From Armatimonadota bacterium (GTDB lineage: Bacteria; Armatimonadota; Abditibacteriia; CG2-30-59-28): a stretch of DNA of 9,352 nt. The stretch lies in assembly GCA_016199605.1 (NCBI GenBank), contig JACQGJ010000663.1:1-9352 (forward strand), in the 5' to 3' direction. The notes beneath the pieces were generated by a model. That model had not been told where the DNA came from and did not search any database. It was given only the letters and a program-made list of their open reading frames with translations. The translations under genes were made by a program, and so were the position numbers. Every line of letters begins with the position of its first letter. The stretch's first letter is position 1. Of the stretch, positions 6,743-9,352 are shown one piece after another.

Positions 6743-8539
6743 GGCGAAGGATGGAAAAGCCTCGTAACGTGCGCCGACAGCAAAAGCCTTCTCGTCACTC
6801 GCGACGTCGGCAAAGGCGCAATCGTGGTGACGAGCTACTTCTCCTTTCGGGGGGAGGTTGCCAGACCTCTCGCGGCGGGATTGCTGGAGGATCTCTGGTT
6901 GCACGTTCTCGGTCTTCGGAGCGGCCTCGTGGTTGAGTCGATATTGATGGGGCCGGAAGTTCCCGGCCGACACGACGTGAGGATGAAGATCGGCAACAGC
7001 TCCGGCACAAGATCTCACATCACAGCAACTCTCCGCATGGCGTTCGGTGACGCAGTGCCGTCACACGCCGCAGCAGACGAGGCCACAGTGGAGCCATGGG
7101 GACATGCCGAGTTCAAGCTACCGTACGCAGTAACAGAACGAGGGAAACTGAGCTTGTCCCTCGACCTGACCAATGGCGACCGGAATGTGATGTCGCTGGA
7201 CCGGGTACAGAGCATTCCTGAGATGGTGGAGTTTGCAGTCAAGGATCGGCACGTCTATCCCGTGGAAGGAAGGCTGGCTTTCTCTGCCGCCTTCACCCCT
7301 GACGCGGAGGTCTCGTTGGATACCTGCAGGGGACAACTCGTCATTGACGGCAAGCTCGCCCTCGACCTCAAACCCTTGAAGCCCGCGGGCGATTACTCGG
7401 TTGGCGTCTCAAAACTTGCAGTGGGGAAACATCGGGCCAGGCTTCGCCTGGTTCATGCGGGGAGGGAGCTTGGGGCGAAGAAGATGGAGTTCTACCGGTA
7501 TGCCACGCCGCGTGTCTATTCACGATCCGACGGCACAACCATCGTCAACCGCAAACCGTTCTTCCCTTTTGGCTGGTATCACGTATCGTGGAGCTTCACC
7601 AGCGAGGAGCGTTTGCAGTGTCTGCGCGACATCGCCGCCGGTGGGTTCAACGCTCTGCACGCCGGCATCAAGCAGATTGACGAATGGGAGCCGTTGCTCG
7701 AGGAGGCGGAGAAGCTGGGTGTCCACGTCGTCACCGAGTTTGGGGTAGATTCCGTGAAGGTCATCACCCGCTATAGAGACAAGAAGGCGGTTCTCGCATG
7801 GAATCCGGGCGACGAACCGGACGGCGGAGGAGTTGCGCCCGAAGAGATGCTGCGTCGCTTCGACAGCTTCAAGCTGGCCGACCCGGAGCATCCCACCTAC
7901 ATGACGCTGTGCGTTCCGCAGACCTACTCTCGCTACGCGGGTTGTGCCGAGGTTATCGCCCCCGACCCCTATCCGATTCCCCACTCCCCTACCTCTGCGG
8001 TGTACGACATACTCAGTCAGGCGCGCACCGAGGCGGCCAAGTATGGCCGTCCCGTCTGGGGAATTCTCCAATGCTTCGGCTATGAGAAGGGCCCGTGGCG
8101 CGTGCCGACGTTCGCGGAGTGTCGGAACATGACCTATCTCGCGCTGCTCGCCGGTGTGAAAGGAATCATCTACTACACTTACGCCGACACGGGCTTCAAA
8201 GTCACCGACCATCCGGACCTCTGGCGCGACATGCAGACACTCCCCGCGGAGATCAGGACGTTGACGCCGTTCCTGCTGGGCAGCCGGCTGGTGAAGCTGG
8301 AAACGGGGCACGCCGATGTATTCGCGGGAGCATGGACGAGGGGCAAGCGGGTCGTCGTCTGCGTAGTCAACACCTCTCCAAAGGAATCGCGGCAGGTGGA
8401 TCTCATTCTGCTAACAGCGGCAAAAGGCCCAGCGCGACCCCTGTTCGCTGGCCGACCGTCGGGACTGGTGTTCCAGAAGGGAAGACTGAGGGGCGCGGTT
8501 GGTGGGATGGAAGTGGAAGTTTGCGAATTGACTCGTTAG
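6743..8539 (+). CDS. Rest of the secreted glycosidase-like protein: beta-sandwich region plus GH42/GH5-like TIM barrel
   Basis: The frame runs on from codon 179 to TAG 8537-8539, 776 sense codons in all when counted from GTG 6209. The first in-frame start codon after the TGA is GTG 6824, with no convincing SD, so independent translation looks poor. Numbering from 6209: residues about 180-238 finish the ThuA-like domain. About 239-430 are beta-rich, with alternating hydrophobics typical of Ig-like or carbohydrate-binding sandwiches. About 437-700 form a TIM barrel (IVNRKPFFPFGWYHVSW, AWNPGDEPDGG, VIAPDPYPIP, GRPVWGILQCFG, GIIYYTYAD). About 700-776 are a C-terminal beta domain. Glu536 in GDEPD is the likely acid/base. 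The strand where a nucleophile Glu is expected reads WGILQ, with Gln621. The family is a GH42/GH5-like group that is often poorly characterised; substrate and activity are open. Confidence 0.8.
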   Translation, partial: GEGWKSLVTCADSKSLLVTRDVGKGAIVVTSYFSFRGEVARPLAAGLLEDLWLHVLGLRSGLVVESILMGPEVPGRHDVRMKIGNSSGTRSHITATLRMAFGDAVPSHAAADEATVEPWGHAEFKLPYAVTERGKLSLSLDLTNGDRNVMSLDRVQSIPEMVEFAVKDRHVYPVEGRLAFSAAFTPDAEVSLDTCRGQLVIDGKLALDLKPLKPAGDYSVGVSKLAVGKHRARLRLVHAGRELGAKKMEFYRYATPRVYSRSDGTTIVNRKPFFPFGWYHVSWSFTSEERLQCLRDIAAGGFNALHAGIKQIDEWEPLLEEAEKLGVHVVTEFGVDSVKVITRYRDKKAVLAWNPGDEPDGGGVAPEEMLRRFDSFKLADPEHPTYMTLCVPQTYSRYAGCAEVIAPDPYPIPHSPTSAVYDILSQARTEAAKYGRPVWGILQCFGYEKGPWRVPTFAECRNMTYLALLAGVKGIIYYTYADTGFKVTDHPDLWRDMQTLPAEIRTLTPFLLGSRLVKLETGHADVFAGAWTRGKRVVVCVVNTSPKESRQVDLILLTAAKGPARPLFAGRPSGLVFQKGRLRGAVGGMEVEVCELTR

Positions 8540-8566
8540 TAACTCTGGGTTATCCTTCATGTCCAT

Positions 8567-8575
8567 AGGGGGTGA
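8567..8575 (+). promoter_or_regulatory. Strong ribosome binding site that sets the discoidin gene start
   Basis: AGGGGGTGA is one base from the full anti-SD complement AGGAGGTGA. Its G-run ends 7 nt before GTG 8580. An in-frame ATG exists at 8559 but lies upstream of the site and has only a weak SD. Confidence 0.7.
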
Positions 8576-8579
8576 AGAA

Positions 8580-9352
8580 GTGAGGCAACATGACTTTCGT
8601 TGCGCAGCCCATATCCTGGCGGCAAGTGTGCTGCTGTCGGGAGTGCTGCATGTCACTGTCGTTAGGGGAGGAGGTACCAACCGAGGGGCGGAGTCTCTGC
8701 GCGAGTTGGTTGAATCTGACTGGCAGCTCCAGGATGAGACGCGCATGAGGGAGCTTCGCGAGCCGGGGTTGGTTCGATTCGTTGAGACGGTGTTGCAGTG
8801 GGGAGGAACGGTTCCCAACGACTCCCTCTCCGTTCCCCGCGACACCACGCCGACTTTGAATGGTCGGCTTGAAGAACCGGCCTGGCAGAAGGCGGCGAAG
8901 GCCCCGGCTACCGCGGCCGGCGAGCCGGAGTTTCGGTTCTTCCACGATGGTCGGCAGGTCTACGTCGGCGTCACGTTTCTCTCAAGCTCTGAAGGCCGGT
9001 TCTGTGGGGACGCAACCGCTGCCGATGCTGCGGGCGCGGTGGATGGAGTTAGGAACGGCCTGTATTCTTTTCATACCAACTGGGAGTTGAATCCGTGGTG
9101 GCAGGTGGACCTCGGCGCTCTGCACTCCCTCGGCAAGGTTGTCATCTACAACCGGCTCGACTACGAGCCAGGGCTGCACAACGCTGATCAATTGGTCCTC
9201 TCCACTTCGACGGATGAGCAGCACTGGACTGTGCGGCACGAGAACCGCGGCAAGTTCTTCGGAGGTGTGTCGGCCGGAGGGCCGCTGGTCGTCAACTTTT
9301 CCCAACCGGTTCAGGCGCGCTTCGTCCGCGTGCATTTGCCTAATCCGGGAGG
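8580..9352 (+). CDS. Secreted discoidin (F5/8 type C) domain protein, C-terminus beyond the window
   Basis: From GTG 8580 the frame is open to the last base, giving 257 residues. Residues 1 to about 30 are a signal peptide (MRQHDFRCAAHILAASVLLS). Residues about 30-85 are a charged helical segment (ESLRELVESDW, ETRMRELREPG). Residues 93-133 look like the start of a CBM9-type beta domain (LNGRLEEPAWQKA, FRFFHDGRQVYVGVTF). From about 145 to the end is an F5/8 type C domain: GAVDGVRNG, NPWWQVDLG, VVIYNRLDY, GLHNADQLVLSTSTDEQHW, and the closing strand ARFVRVHL. These domains bind sugars or surfaces. Larger proteins with this module often add a hydrolase or further binding domains, but the missing C-terminus prevents that call. 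It starts 40 nt after the previous stop on the same strand, so it is probably co-transcribed with the ThuA/glycosidase gene. Confidence 0.82.
   Translation, partial: MRQHDFRCAAHILAASVLLSGVLHVTVVRGGGTNRGAESLRELVESDWQLQDETRMRELREPGLVRFVETVLQWGGTVPNDSLSVPRDTTPTLNGRLEEPAWQKAAKAPATAAGEPEFRFFHDGRQVYVGVTFLSSSEGRFCGDATAADAAGAVDGVRNGLYSFHTNWELNPWWQVDLGALHSLGKVVIYNRLDYEPGLHNADQLVLSTSTDEQHWTVRHENRGKFFGGVSAGGPLVVNFSQPVQARFVRVHLPNPG

Overview
The window looks like bacterial DNA of roughly 60% G+C by eye, from an organism rich in secreted, multi-domain carbohydrate-active proteins. The architectures are a copper-amine-oxidase-type stalk domain plus AMIN-like segments plus phosphodiester glycosidase, tandem clan GH-A barrels, a ThuA-like domain fused to a TIM barrel, and a discoidin (F5/8 type C) protein. 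They remind me of Armatimonadota, Planctomycetota and other under-cultured, glycan-degrading phyla. This taxonomic guess rests on domain style only and is tentative. I saw no tRNA, rRNA, CRISPR array, transposase or phage gene.

Layout. Bases 1-66 are the Lys-rich C-terminal end of an upstream gene. Bases 255-2171 (+) encode an exported phosphodiester glycosidase (NAGPA/DUF2233 type). The convergent gap 2172-2342 is filled by a compact multi-stem inverted-repeat element. Bases 2343-3434 (-) encode a lipoprotein of unknown function, driven by a near-consensus sigma70-type promoter at 3476-3504. After a divergent spacer, 3621-6110 (+) encodes an 829-residue exported protein with two clan GH-A glycosidase barrels, each retaining its pair of catalytic glutamates. 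A short spacer carrying a second, different palindromic element (6111-6180) leads to a long frame at 6209-8539 (+). It encodes a ThuA-like domain, a beta-sandwich region and a GH42/GH5-like barrel, and it is interrupted once by an in-frame TGA at 6740-6742. After 40 nt a further secreted protein starts (8580, +), with a CBM9-like strand region and an F5/8 type C domain. It runs off the window.

How it fits together. Almost every product carries an export signal, and three of the four main plus-strand proteins have a hydrolase fold. The last three lie in the same direction with short gaps, consistent with one transcription unit. The simplest reading is an extracellular or cell-surface glycan-processing locus. 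The substrate cannot be read from sequence alone.

The points most worth checking are the lone in-frame TGA in an otherwise continuous gene, the multi-stem element at 2194-2306, and the double-barrel glycosidase. I did not find strong evidence for a wholly new defence or mobile system.
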